Below, piece after piece: positions 12,058 to 22,116 of a stretch of 64,000 nucleotides of DNA. Within the stretch, counting starts at the first letter, position 1, and the number at the start of each line of letters is the position of its first letter. Origin of the DNA: Halicephalobus mephisto (Eukaryota; Nematoda; Chromadorea; Rhabditida; Panagrolaimidae); the NCBI GenBank assembly GCA_009193035.1, contig SWDT01000099.1:310001-374000 (forward strand), given 5' to 3'. The notes under the pieces are model-generated. The model made no database searches. It had not been told where the DNA came from and was given only the letters and a program-made list of their open reading frames with translations. The translations under genes were made by a program, and so were the position numbers.

Positions 12058-13390
12058 ATGACTTCTAGCGGCTCCTACAGTATTCTAGAATCGAGTAACG
12101 ATGAATTCGTGCATTGGATTTTCCAAGCTTTGACCGTCGTCGAAGTTTTTTTAATTTTCGGGTCTTATTTTGTCGTTTCTGTTTGTTTTTATGTTTTTAT
12201 TAAAGTTCCATTATTTCACACAAATATGATAAGATTAATCAAGTGTCTTTTTGTCTATTTTTACATCGTCATGTTTTTGAGAATTATCGTAATTTTTGAA
12301 GAACTTTTTGGAAACCAAAAAACAGAATTCGAAATTTTCGCAAGTTCGAATTACATTGTGGTCAGTGGAAGCGGAAGATTTAATTATTTTTCTTGGATAA
12401 GATCTTTTTTCCTGCTCGCTATATACAGTAACCTGGGGACGATTATCTACGAAAGACTGTATGCCACTATACAGTTGGAATTTTACGAAAGAACCGTGTC
12501 TAACAAGTTTTTCGTTTTCTGTATTCTTTATCAACTCATTCCCGCTACAGTAGTCGGGTACTTGTTCATAATCAGTGAGTAAATTTTCAAGTTACTGTAA
12601 AATTTAACTTTTAAAATTACTGTAGAATCGAAATTTTTAAAAATTACTGTAGAATTAAATTTGTTAAAATTACTGTAGAATTAAATTTGTTAAAATTACT
12701 GTAGAATTAAACTTTTTAAAATTACTGTAAAATTAAATTTTTTAAAATCATTCCATACTCAAATTTGTTAAAATTACTGTAAAATTGATTTTAGAATTTT
12801 TAACGATTCAAATTTGCGGGATTTCGGTCCTTTTTGGAAGTATCTTTGGTTATCTGGTGCTCCTATCCCTTGAGTACTTCAACAAGAAACGGTACAAGGC
12901 TTCTCTCCTGAATGTCTCCAGATACACTCTGTCAGAAAGATTCCAACTCCAAGAAAACATCCGGGCCGCTCTTCTGATGAAAAGAGTGACCATTGCCATA
13001 GTTTGTTTGAATCTCTTCATCGGATGTGCTTTTTTAATTTCCTACTACTTTGAAGATTATATTTTTCGTCGAAGTTGTTACAGTATATTCAATTTCGCTG
13101 TTGTATGTTATGCTTACACATTTCCTCTCATCGGAATCACCAGTAACGAAGCTTGGAAAAATCTCCTATTACGGTATTTTTTTATTTTTTTTCTAATTTA
13201 AACTTTAAATTAAAGAACATTAACGAGAATGTCCAAAGTGGGGCCTTCCGAAATGCCCACAGAATCCCCTAGAAACCACCGGACCAGTCTAGGCAACCAC
13301 ATTCGCGGCTTCGACGGCCGACGCATGATTTTCACCATCGACGAAGAGCGAGAAATGTATTTCGGTCAACTACATAAGCATTGGAATTAA
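12058..13390 (+). CDS. Sre-family seven-transmembrane chemoreceptor
   Basis: Nematode-specific serpentine receptor, probably in chemosensory neuron cilia, ligand unknown. Exons 12058-12574, 12795-13173, 13216-13390 join in frame to 356 residues, a normal length for the family. Hydrophobic segments can be seen at about 20-50, 60-82, 112-135 and 150-172, three more in the second exon (one near VLFGSIFGYLVLLSLEYF), and one near FAVVCYAYTFPLIGITSNE. Family-like points are PLFHTNMIRLI after TM1, the E-R-x-x-A-T motif with F-Y-E after TM3-4 (YERLYATIQLEFYER), and the C-terminal tail MIFTIDEEREMYFGQLHKHW, close to the Sre E-x-x-x-Y-F-x-x-L ending. Intron 1 holds a 26-bp tandem repeat. The 3' end faces PRPF31 with 62 bp between stop codons. 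The 7TM call is firm; the subfamily is likely but based on remembered motifs. Confidence 0.75.
12590..12790. repeat. 26-27-bp tandem repeat in chemoreceptor intron 1
   Basis: Six or seven units of about 26-27 bp, of the form AAAATTACTGTAGAATTAAA plus TTTGTT, filling most of the intron. TACTGTAG is a common word across the window. Confidence 0.75.
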
Positions 13391-13395
13391 ATTAA

Positions 13396-13401
13396 AATAA
13401 A
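13396..13401 (+). terminator. Poly(A) signal of the chemoreceptor gene
   Basis: AATAAA five bases after the chemoreceptor stop codon. It lies inside the likely 3' UTR of the convergent PRPF31 gene, so the two transcripts probably overlap. Confidence 0.6.
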
Positions 13402-13452
13402 CAGGTGCTTACTTCTTATTCATCAACATCTGCAAAATTATACACAAACTCA

Positions 13453-15001
13453 TTAAGATTGCTTCGGCATTGGAGTCTGAACTTTGATGAAGTTGCTCGT
13501 GGCAGAGAAGTAAGTAGATTGAGTCCCCGAATGAGTTGGGATTTCGCGATGAGGATTGATAATTTCCAAACCTTGAACAGGGGTGAAAGATATACTGGAC
13601 ATTGTACCAGAGAGTTTCGACCGGACCGAAGTGGCGCCTCCACCCAGGGCTTGTCGTTGGCGTTCCAATTGTCGCTGCATTTTCTGGGACATCTTGACTC
13701 TCGTTTTATTGTCAACAACGCTTCCTCTAATCCTTCCACCACCTGCCAGACTACTTGATGCCGCTTGTCCCAGAGTGAATCCAATATGTTCTTGAGAAAC
13801 ATCTTCCTGGAGTTCGCCAAAATTGATTCTGTTTGCTTTCCTTCTCAATTCAGTCATCCCCATCATTTCTTTCTGTTTTCGAACTCGACGACCACCTCTT
13901 TTCTTGCTTGCTTTATCCAACGGCTTCGGAAGGGCCTTCTGATTCTTGACTGGTGGCGGTTCAAGCATCTTGTCTATCTTCTGACGGATTTGGTCGGCCA
14001 AATCTCTTCCGATTGCTCCATCTGGCGCTTCGTGACGACTGTCCACTCGAGCAGCTAAGGTACATTTAGCGGCAATTATTTTTGTCGCTTTTTGCTGATA
14101 ATCTGGAGGAAGAGATTGAACAATTTGATGATAGAAAATAAATCCAGCATGTGGTTGAATTGATGAAATAGAAAATCCAGCTAAAGCTCTTTTTTGTTTT
14201 CCGAGAATTTGTAGATTACAACTAGGGATGTTCGACAATGGTCCAAGTCCTCCTGCTTGGGCGACCAACATGGCAGCAGTGCTCGCCCCGACGATGGCAC
14301 AGAGATTAGGGGCGATCAGATTCATCCGTTGTTGGACATATTCATACATTTTCAATCTGTCGTCATGAAGTTGGATAGCCATATTGCAGGCCTCCATCAC
14401 GATATCCAGTTCTTCTGGTTCCAACGGCTTTCCTTGAGAAGTCGCCGCTGTGAGACTGACGACGATCACATTCGAGGGCGGCATGACTTGTCCGAGAAGT
14501 TCCTTGTTGAGAGAATTCTTCTGGATATCATTTCCGAGGATCTTAACAGTGTTGATGTAATCCAACGGCATGTAGACACTTGTTTCTAGTTCTGGAAATC
14601 TTTTCTCGTACTTGTCCCTGACAAATTTGTGGATAACAGCGATCTCGGAATCGATTTCAGCGGCGAGTTCGGACAGAGAGACTACCAACTGGTACTGAGG
14701 ATCGGCTTCTAACGGCGTCCTCAAGGGTGGGATCTCAGCCATAGCCATCTGTTCTTCTAGGTCTTTCATAAGCTTCACATACCTAAAAAATTACTTGATA
14801 AATATAGCAAAACAGTCGAAAAACTTACTTTTCCGAGTGCATCAACTTCGCAATATCAGTGATCCGATTGTAGGCTCCAACTGGTTGGGAAACTTCCATG
14901 ACTTCTTCGACTTCATCGACCTCTTCTTTTGGAACGAGTTCCTCCAAATCTTCATCGGCATCATCTTCAAAATCAGCGAGGAAGTCATCGGCGAGAGACA
15001 T
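13453..15001 (-). CDS. prp-31: U4/U6 snRNP protein PRPF31 (Prp31)
   Basis: Core spliceosome factor that binds 15.5K-U4 snRNA through its Nop domain and links U4/U6 to U5 in the tri-snRNP. Exons 15001-14829 and 14782-13453 (minus strand) join in frame to 500 residues; human PRPF31 has 499. The acidic N-terminus (MSLADDFLADFEDDADEDLE) is typical. A coiled-coil region follows, then the Nop domain with NLCAIVGASTAAMLVAQAGG (about 206-225) and the IQPHAGFIFYHQIVQSLP segment. The basic linker KKRGGRRVRKQKEMMG precedes RMNFGE-like KANRINFGELQED. The C-terminus has FTPVQGLEIINP and YFSATSNFIKVQ, as in human. The start is 16 nt after TTTGCAG, so it is possibly trans-spliced. Head to head with STOML2 (316 bp) and tail to tail with the chemoreceptor gene. 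Confidence 0.96.
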
Positions 15002-15317
15002 TTTATGATTGTAAACCTGCAAATTTACATATAAACAAGGAATTATATAAAAACGTGAAAAACGCAGGCCTAAAATTTCCAACTAAAAAAAACAAAAATA
15101 AAAAAAACTAATATGGACAGAAACAAGCCAGTTAAACCAATCCGTTTCTAGATTTGTTTGTCGAAATCAACTAAACCGGGCTAATTGTCGGTAAGAACAG
15201 AACGCCAAAATTCCTCTTACGAAAGATCTCTGTGATTTTTTTCACTGAGAAATTTCTTTAAAAATTTTCGGATTTCTTTTATTTCATTATTTTTTATCTT
15301 TTTGTTGACTACTAATA
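15002..15317. promoter_or_regulatory. Divergent promoter region, PRPF31 / STOML2
   Basis: 316 bp between divergent start codons of two housekeeping genes. It contains AAACCAATCCG (CCAAT-like, about 15136) and a TAACTAAACCGG-like patch. No TATA box is evident. Confidence 0.4.
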
Positions 15318-16436
15318 ATGAACAGGTTGTCCGTACTTCAACCTAATCGATTACTGCGGATTTCGTCCACTTTGCCGGTCTTTACGAATTTCAGGTTCGT
15401 TGTTAAATTTTGCTGATGAAATTCAAACCTTTTGTTGCAGGAATGTATCAACGACCCCTACTCTGTACGCCCGGAACACGGTGATCAACTTTGTTCCTCA
15501 ACAAGAAGCATGGGTCATCGAAAGAATGGGAAAATTCCACAAAATCCTCGAACCGGTTCGTTTTTTGGATTTTCCATATATGGAATCTAGTTATGCATTT
15601 AGGGTCTGAATATCCTCATCCCAATCTTAGACAGGATCAAGTATGTCCAGAGTTTGAAGGAAATTGCCATTGAGATTCCACAACAAGGAGCTATCACTTT
15701 GGACAACGTCCAGCTGCACATCGACGGTGTTCTGTACATGCGAGTTGTGGATCCTTATAAGGCTTCCTATGGCGTTGATGACCCGGAATTTGCTGTGACT
15801 CAATTAGCCCAGACAACTATGAGATCCGAAGTCGGCAAGATTTCCCTGGATACTGTTTTCAAGGAAAGAGAGCAGTTGAATAACAGCATTGTCGAGTCCA
15901 TCAACAAGGCGGCCGAGCCCTGGGGTCTTGTTTGCATGCGGTACGAAATCAGGACAATGACGATGCCGGCCAGGGTGCAAGAAGCCATGCAGATGCAGGT
16001 CGAAGCAGAAAGACGGAAAAGAGCGGCTATTCTGGAATCTGAAGGCCAAAGAGACGCGGCTATCAATGTTGCTGAAGGTGAAAAACGGTCTAGAATCCTC
16101 GCATCCGAAGCTCAAATGCAAGAGAAAATCAACGAAGCCCGAGGTTTAGCTACTGCAATAGAAATGCAAGGCGAAGCCAGGAGGAAAGCGATCGATCTAG
16201 TCGCCGCGGCGTTGAACAAACAAGGAGGCCATCATGCCGCTTCTCTGGTGGTTGCTGAACAGTATGTCAAGGCATTCAGTCAACTAGCCAAGGAATCCAA
16301 TACTCTCATCGTCCCTGCCAACGCCAACGACGTCAACTCGATGGTTACACAAGCGTTGACGGTTTACAAACAGGTCACTCAGGCCGGAAACAACGGAAAA
16401 GCCAAGCAGATTGAATCTTCGCACACGGATCAATAA
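15318..16436 (+). CDS. stl-1: Stomatin-like protein 2, mitochondrial (SPFH/prohibitin family)
   Basis: Inner-membrane scaffold of mitochondria that organises cardiolipin-rich domains and stabilises respiratory supercomplexes with prohibitins. Exons 15318-15394, 15441-15555, 15603-16436 encode 341 residues (human STOML2 is 356). The N-terminus (MNRLSVLQPNRLLRISSTLP) is Arg/Ser-rich without acids, a mitochondrial presequence. The SPFH domain runs from about 40 (FVPQQEAWVIERMGKF) through GLNILIPILDRI, QGAITLDNVQLHIDGVLYMR and QLAQTTMRSEVGKISLDT. An Ala/Glu-rich coiled coil follows (VEAERRKRAAILESEGQRDA) and the C-terminal SLVVAEQYVKAFSQLAKESN is conserved. AATAAA overlaps the stop codon (16432-16437). 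Introns are 46-47 bp. The symbol stl-1 is the C. elegans name and is used by orthology. Confidence 0.95.
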
Positions 16437-16546
16437 AGGTAATCGGTTTTGGACATGGGTTTTTATACAAAATACTTTACAGATATCATTGTGAATTCTA
16501 CTGGTATGATTTGACGAACGGAAAGCTTTTGATAAGTGGAAACCTA

Positions 16547-17254
16547 TTAGATTCGAATGTGGAAGGTTCTGATGAAATCTGGTGATCGAGAAACAACGTG
16601 TTCAAATTCTGCGTACGAAATTTGGCTATCGGAATCAAGATCGGCTTCTTCGATTATCTGAAATAGTTCGGTTAGTTTGTTGTGTTGGCATTGTAGGTCA
16701 TAAAATAATTAACAAACTCGTTCGATGATGAATTCGACTTCTTCGTCGGTGAGTTCATCTCTAGTAAGACTTCGGATCATTTTGCTCAAGTCGTCATGAC
16801 CAAGATAATCATCTCCGTCGAAATCGTAGATCCTGAAGGCGTATTTGAGCTTTAAAGGAAGAGGTGCCATTTCTGAAAAAACACTAAACATGTCGAGGAA
16901 GTCGTCGAAAGTGAGATTTCCACAGCCATCTTCACTGAATACTTGGCAAATTCGTCGACGAAATGGGTTTTCTTTTAATTCGGGGATTTTTTCGACTTCT
17001 TCGAAGGTCAAGGCGACGATGGAGGCCCTGTTTCCTTGCATGTTCGAAGGTACTTTATTAGGGTTCAAGGCGTAGAATCTCTTGTAAAGACGTAAAATAT
17101 CTTTTTTCGTAAAAAATGTACAATCCTGAAAGAAAAAATTAAACAAATTAAAGACTTTAAAACTTACTTGGTATTCGTCAAGTTGTTCGGAAGTAAATAC
17201 TCCACCTTTGGAAAAAAGATTCAAATCGCTTATTGAACTTGCACTATTTCCCAT
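16547..17254 (-). CDS. calm-1: Calcium and integrin-binding protein, CIB2/CIB3 type
   Basis: Small EF-hand protein; CIB2 binds TMC channels in mechanosensory cells and integrin tails, and the C. elegans counterpart CALM-1 partners TMC-1. Exons 17254-17168, 17125-16718, 16657-16547 join in frame to 201 residues (CIB2 is 187). The N-terminus MGNSASS is an N-myristoylation signal. Family signatures follow: EQLDEYQ, DCTFFTKKDILRLYKRFYAL, NPFRRRICQVFSEDG, GNLTFDDFLDMFSVFSEMAP, YAFRIYDFDGDDYLG, and the end SPDFIRTFHIRI, nearly identical to CIB2. The first two EF-hands are degenerate. EF3 (DFDGDDYLGHDD) has Asp at position 12 as in CIB2; EF4 (DLDSDSQISYAE) is canonical. The extra length is mostly at the N-terminus. 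Convergent with STOML2, 110 bp between stops. Confidence 0.94.
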
Positions 17255-18895
17255 TTTTTTATGGAAGAAAAACGAAAAAGTTTGGTAAAAAAGCAATCAA
17301 TTTACGGCAGTGCCAGGAAGTCCAAAACGCGAGCTGTCTGTTGTCCCGAGGGAATTGGGCGTTTGTCTGGCTTCCCGAAATTCCAGGACACGGCTGGCAA
17401 TTTCCTGACTTGAACAAAACAAAGAACGTTTAAAAAGTCATTTTTCATTTTCGATGAAAAATATTTTTGATTTCGAAAAAAACTAAAAATTATAAATTTT
17501 AAAATGGGATTTTCTAAAAGGAAATTAAAATTTTAACGAAATTTAAAATTTAATTATTTTCAACTTTCCTTAGGGAAAGATTTCTCATTATGGTTTGGAA
17601 TTAGATGTCTGCCGAGGGCTATAAGGATCGACAAAGTCAAAACCAAACCACGGTCTGCAGTCTGCCTGCAACGTTTGGACGGATTAATTAATGTTTGTAG
17701 TTTTTTAGAAATCTAGAAATCTGCAGTCTGCTTGCAACGTTTGGACGGATTGGTCGACATCTTCGTAGTTTTTTGGAAATATAGAAATCTGCAGTCTGCC
17801 TGCAACGCTTGGACAGATTAATTAATGTTTGTAGTTTTTCGGAAATCTAGAAATCTGCAGTCTGCTTGCAACTCTTGGATAGATTAATTAATGTTTGTAG
17901 TTTTTTAGGAATATAGAAATCTGCAGTCTGCTTGCAACATTAGACTAGTTTACCTAATTACTGTAAAAACATTCAATTAGACTTTTGTGTCGATTTCTTT
18001 ATGGACTTTAGCACTGATTTTTTTATTTTCGATAATTTCCGGTCCAGTTTGGGGATATTTAAAATTTTGTGTAAAAAAGTGCAAAATTCGTAAAATTTCT
18101 CTTAATTGATGTGATTTTTGGATTTAAAAAATTAAATATAATGAAATTGATCATTTGAGGTTTATCAAGAAACTGATAAAATTGAATAAGATCGAAAATT
18201 CTGTAAATGTCCTATTTGCAAATTATTTCAATTTTGATATTATTTAAAAATCGAAATAAATTATATTTTTTATTTTCTTGAAGTTAATTTTAAACATGAT
18301 TCTGAAAAAGTCGAAAATAAATCTTGATTTTTAGACAACGATGAAATCATTTACAGCCTAATATTCCGAATTTTGGGATTTTAAAATTATGAAAAAAACT
18401 ATAAAAATACAGTATCAAGTTGATCGAAATTGACATAAATGTAAACATTCCGGAAATGGAATCTGGAGCAGAATTGTGTTCTTTATTTATCGAGTTTTGA
18501 CATCTGGATTTTCATCAATATATAATTTCGAAACTTTGAATTCAAAAAGTTGAAAATGTCGAAAAATAATTTCCCGAACTTTATTTATGACCCAAAATCG
18601 AGACTGAGATTTCATATATCCTTACCTAGAAGAGATGTCTCAAAGCTGAGTTCATATTCGAAATCTCCGTGATCGATTACCTCAAAGAAGATGTTTTTGT
18701 TTGGGTCAAAGAGCGACACAAAGTGTGGACTCCCTTCCGTCGTTACGGTGACCTGGCTCGGGTCCCGCAACGATTGTTTGCATGCGCGGAATGCCGGCTG
18801 TTGGTTTCACTTTTTTGTCCAATTCCTCATTTTCCATTACTAATTGTCGTTCATCTCGCTCTTGTTTTTACTAAATTTCCTATTTTAGGGTAAAA
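17255..18895. other. Intergenic region between CIB2-like and La genes
   Basis: 1.6 kb between divergent genes. A GC-richer proximal promoter patch for the CIB2-like gene lies at about 17300-17420. The 66-bp tandem repeat (17655-17945) follows, then AT-rich sequence to 18600. A GC-richer patch at about 18640-18810 (with GGTGACCTGGCTCGGGTCCC) probably contains the La promoter. No exon is supported. Confidence 0.55.
17655..17945. repeat. 66-bp tandem repeat, 4.4 copies
   Basis: Units begin with CTGCAGTCTGC at 17655, 17721, 17789, 17855 and 17921 (periods 66, 68, 66, 66). Each carries TTGCAACGTTTGGACGGATT and AATTAATGTTTGTAG. Copies differ at a few positions, so the array is not brand new. Noncoding. 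Confidence 0.9.
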
Positions 18896-20184
18896 ATGGT
18901 TAACACAGCTAACGGGAATCCCGATAACCTCAATGGTAAGATTTTGAAGCAGATTGAGGTGAGAATTTTATATGATGCAAAATTACGAAATCCCTCGTTT
19001 TAGTATTATTTCGGTGATGTCAATCTTCAACGCGACAAATTCCTCCAAGGTGAATTGAAAAAGGATCATGGATGTGAGTTTTCAGATTACTTATTTTTAC
19101 GTCGGTAGTATTTACAGGGGTTCCATTGGATGTTCTTCTGACTTTCAACCGCTTGAAGCAGCTAACGACTGATAAGAAGATCATTGCGGAGGCTCTTAAG
19201 CCCAGTGAACTCATTGATGTTTCTGATGATGGAGAAAAGGTTCGTCGTAACCCAGATGTTCCGATGCCAGAAAACAGTCTTGAATTCTGGAACGAAATCA
19301 AGACCCGCACTGTTTACATCAAAGGATTTGAGCCAGATACCACACTTGATGAAATCTTCGAATTCCTGAAGCCATTCGGTAACGTCAAGAATGTAATCAT
19401 GCGGAGAATCAAGGACACGAAAGCATTCAAAGGCTCCATTTTCGCCACATTTGACACCATCGAGGACGCTAAGAAGGTTGTTGATAGCGATGAGGCCAAG
19501 ACTTACAAAGGAAAAGAGTTGGAACGTATGATGCAACCTGATTACTGGGCCAAGGAAGTTGCTCAGACTAAAGAGAAGCGTGAAGCTAAGAAAGCTCTCA
19601 AGGAGCAGATGAAAATTGAAGCACAATTAGAAGAGGCTCAAGCTCGGGGCTCAGCAACATTCATCAAAGGACAGATCATGCTTGCCAAGAACTTCCCAGC
19701 TGAGGAGAATATCCGCGCTGCACGCGAGTTCTTCGACAAATTCGCTCCAGTTGGATTCGTTGAATTCAATACTGAAAAGGGTGAAGCCAGAATTCGTTTC
19801 AAGTCCGACGAAGAAGATGCTGCCAAGAAAGTTCTAGACAAGATTCAGGCTTCCGGTGAAAAGGTCGTGTTCATGGATAACGAGCTAGAACTCTCGGTTC
19901 TTGACGGCGATGACGAAGCAGCCTATTGGGCAAACTTCAACAAACAAAAGGCTCTAAGTCACATTAACCAGAAGAATCGTCAGAATAAACGAGGTGGACA
20001 CAAGCAACAAAGGAAGAGTAATCGTAACCGTGGAGGAGATAAGAACGACAGAAGTGGTGATGCCGAAATGAATGAAGACTCCAGTGAAAACAGTCAACAG
20101 CGAACAAATAAACGTGGTCATGAAGCTGGCGGAGATGAAGATGCCAAGCGGATCAAAGTTGATGAGGTCAAAGCTGATGCCTAA
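18896..20184 (+). CDS. La protein (RNA-binding, La motif plus two RRMs)
   Basis: Nuclear phosphoprotein that binds the 3' UUU-OH of RNA polymerase III transcripts and protects precursor tRNAs. Exons 18896-18958, 19004-19073, 19118-20184 join in frame to 399 residues (human La is 408). The La motif (about 15-95) contains ILKQIEYYFGDVNLQRDKFL and WVPLDVLLTFNRLKQLT. RRM1 (about 118-195) has RNP-like TVYIKGF and KGSIFATF. The C-terminal atypical RRM (about 225-320) includes GQIMLAKNFPAEENIRAA and GFVEFNTEKGEARIRF. It ends in a basic then acidic tail with NKRGG and NKRGHEAGG plus a bipartite Lys/Arg nuclear signal near DAKRIKVDEVKADA. TATTTTAG sits 7 nt before the ATG, so the mRNA is probably trans-spliced. 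It faces ZMPSTE24 with 145 bp between stops. Confidence 0.95.
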
Positions 20185-20329
20185 AACTGAATATAAGCAG
20201 AAGTTAAGACTAATGTTTTTTGTACTATTTTGACTTTTGTTGAGTTTTCATTTAATACATTTATCGTTTTGCAGTCACCCATAATTACTTTATACAGATG
20301 CAACAAAAACATTCAGATATGACATCCAT

Positions 20330-21901
20330 TTACTGTGATTTCCGCAAAGCCTTGATACGCTCTGGAATCGGAGGATGAGAATGATGAACAGCAGAGTACA
20401 GAGGATCGTCGACAGGAAGGGCTAGATTGTCAACACCGAGCTTAATGAGAGAATCTGCTAGCTGGTCAGCGTACCCAAGATCAGCTGAGAACTTGTCTGC
20501 GGAGAATTCCATGTGACGAGAGAGGAAACTCTGAGCAATCCCGAAAACTTCGTTGTAGACAGCCAGGATAAGTTGAAAGACGAGTAATAACCCGATCAAA
20601 GTAGGCTGCTCATTGTAGAATCCGAAAGCTGAGTAGATGTCTTGATTCTTGTAGAGATAACCAAAGAGGAAAAGAGACAAGAAGAGATTGATTTCTGCAA
20701 TGGTCAAGTGGATAATAGTGTGCTTCATCTTCCAATGTCCAATTTCATGACCAAGGACAGCGATGACTTCATCGTCCGTCATTCCTTTCTTTTCACGAGT
20801 TTTGACTCCAGTTGTATCTTCGTCTTCTGAACTGCTGACTTCAATAAGGGGTTCATTAGCAGGTTTAGGTTCGTCTTCTTTCTTTGGGGTGTCGGGGAAG
20901 AGTTCAGCGATGGTTTCTGGAGCAAGTAGGGTGTCGTAGAGGACGATTCGTTTGTTGTTCCAGAATCCGTACATGTAGGCGTTGCTGTGGGAAGATCTCT
21001 TGGACCCTTGGACGACGTAAAGCTTCGTCAATGGGAACCCAACTCTTTTCGCCAGAGCTTCTATTTTGACTTTCAAGTCGGATTCTGGAAGTGGAACATA
21101 CTTATCGAAAAGGGGAGCGATGAATTCTGGATAGATAGTCATCAAAACCTGAAATTCCGGGTCAAATCACTTAGTAAAGTTGAAAAACTTACGAAAATTA
21201 TAATACTGATAAATACCCACAAGTAGAAAAAGAAATAATCGCCGCCCCATTGAACGAGCCAAATGACGGTGGCAGTGATCGGAGTCGTGATTGCCAGATT
21301 GACGATGGTTTTTTTGATTTTATCCGTCACAAAAAAGCCGAAAGTTTGTTGGTTGAATCCGTGCTTTTGTTCAATAACAAAAGTATCGTAATAGGCGAAC
21401 GGGAAAGAAATAACGACATCAATCAACGACATGGACAAAAGGAAATAGACTGAATGCAAAATCTGGAAGAAGTTCATATATCGAAAACTTTAAAAGTGGA
21501 TTCAAACCTCTCCAGAAGCATAGGGTTTCCAGACATTCCATAGCCACGGCATGATTCCTCCGAAAATGAAGATCTAAAAGGATTTGCAGAGATGGGTATG
21601 CGGAATCCAAGAATGGACTTACAGAAGTCTGGACATGGTTGAAAATTTCAGTCACGAAACCGAATCGATCTCTGTCGAGCTTGTACAGTCTAGCTTTGAC
21701 GTAATGTTTCTTCGTCATCAGATACGATATCTCCTTTGGTCGTTTCTCATTCGCCAAATGGACTTTATACTGAAAACCATATAAAATTAGGTAACTTAAA
21801 AAAAATAAATAACTTACTTGTCTCCATGCTAGCCATTGTTCGAAAAGGAAGATTATCCAAGTAATCCCAAAAAGGGACCAGAAGATCTCCGAAGGTCCCA
21901 T
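20330..21901 (-). CDS. fce-1: CAAX prenyl protease 1, ZMPSTE24/Ste24p
   Basis: Zinc metalloprotease of the ER and inner nuclear membrane that removes the -AAX tripeptide of prenylated proteins and matures prelamin A. Exons 21901-21818, 21769-21623, 21573-21508, 21462-21193, 21148-20330 join in frame to 461 residues (human 475). The catalytic motif H-E-x-x-H is in VLGHEIGHWKMKH; the third zinc ligand region is FSADKFSADLGYADQLADSL. Conserved landmarks are TFVIEQKHGFNQQTFGFF, VLMTIYPEFIAPLFDKYVPLP, GSKRSSHSNAYMYGF and YSAVHHSHPPIPERIKAL. Several hydrophobic helices form the membrane chamber. An acidic insertion (VSSSEDEDTTG) lies before the catalytic helix. The start follows TTTTTGTAG by 29 nt. 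It lies 215 bp downstream of shugoshin on the same strand. The symbol fce-1 is the C. elegans name, by orthology. Confidence 0.95.
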
Positions 21902-22116
21902 TTTTTGTTAATTTAAAAAAGTAATAAATTCTACAAAAATCGACCGCTATCAACACCAGCACGAGGAGCAATGAGGGCAATTTCCCGTCGGGACCATTGA
22001 AATCAGAACCGTCAATCCAAAAAAAACATTTACCACGAATACAAAATTGAAATAATTTCCGAATATTTGTCAAAAATCAAGATATACATGAATCATGTAT
22101 TATGTTTACAAAAAAT

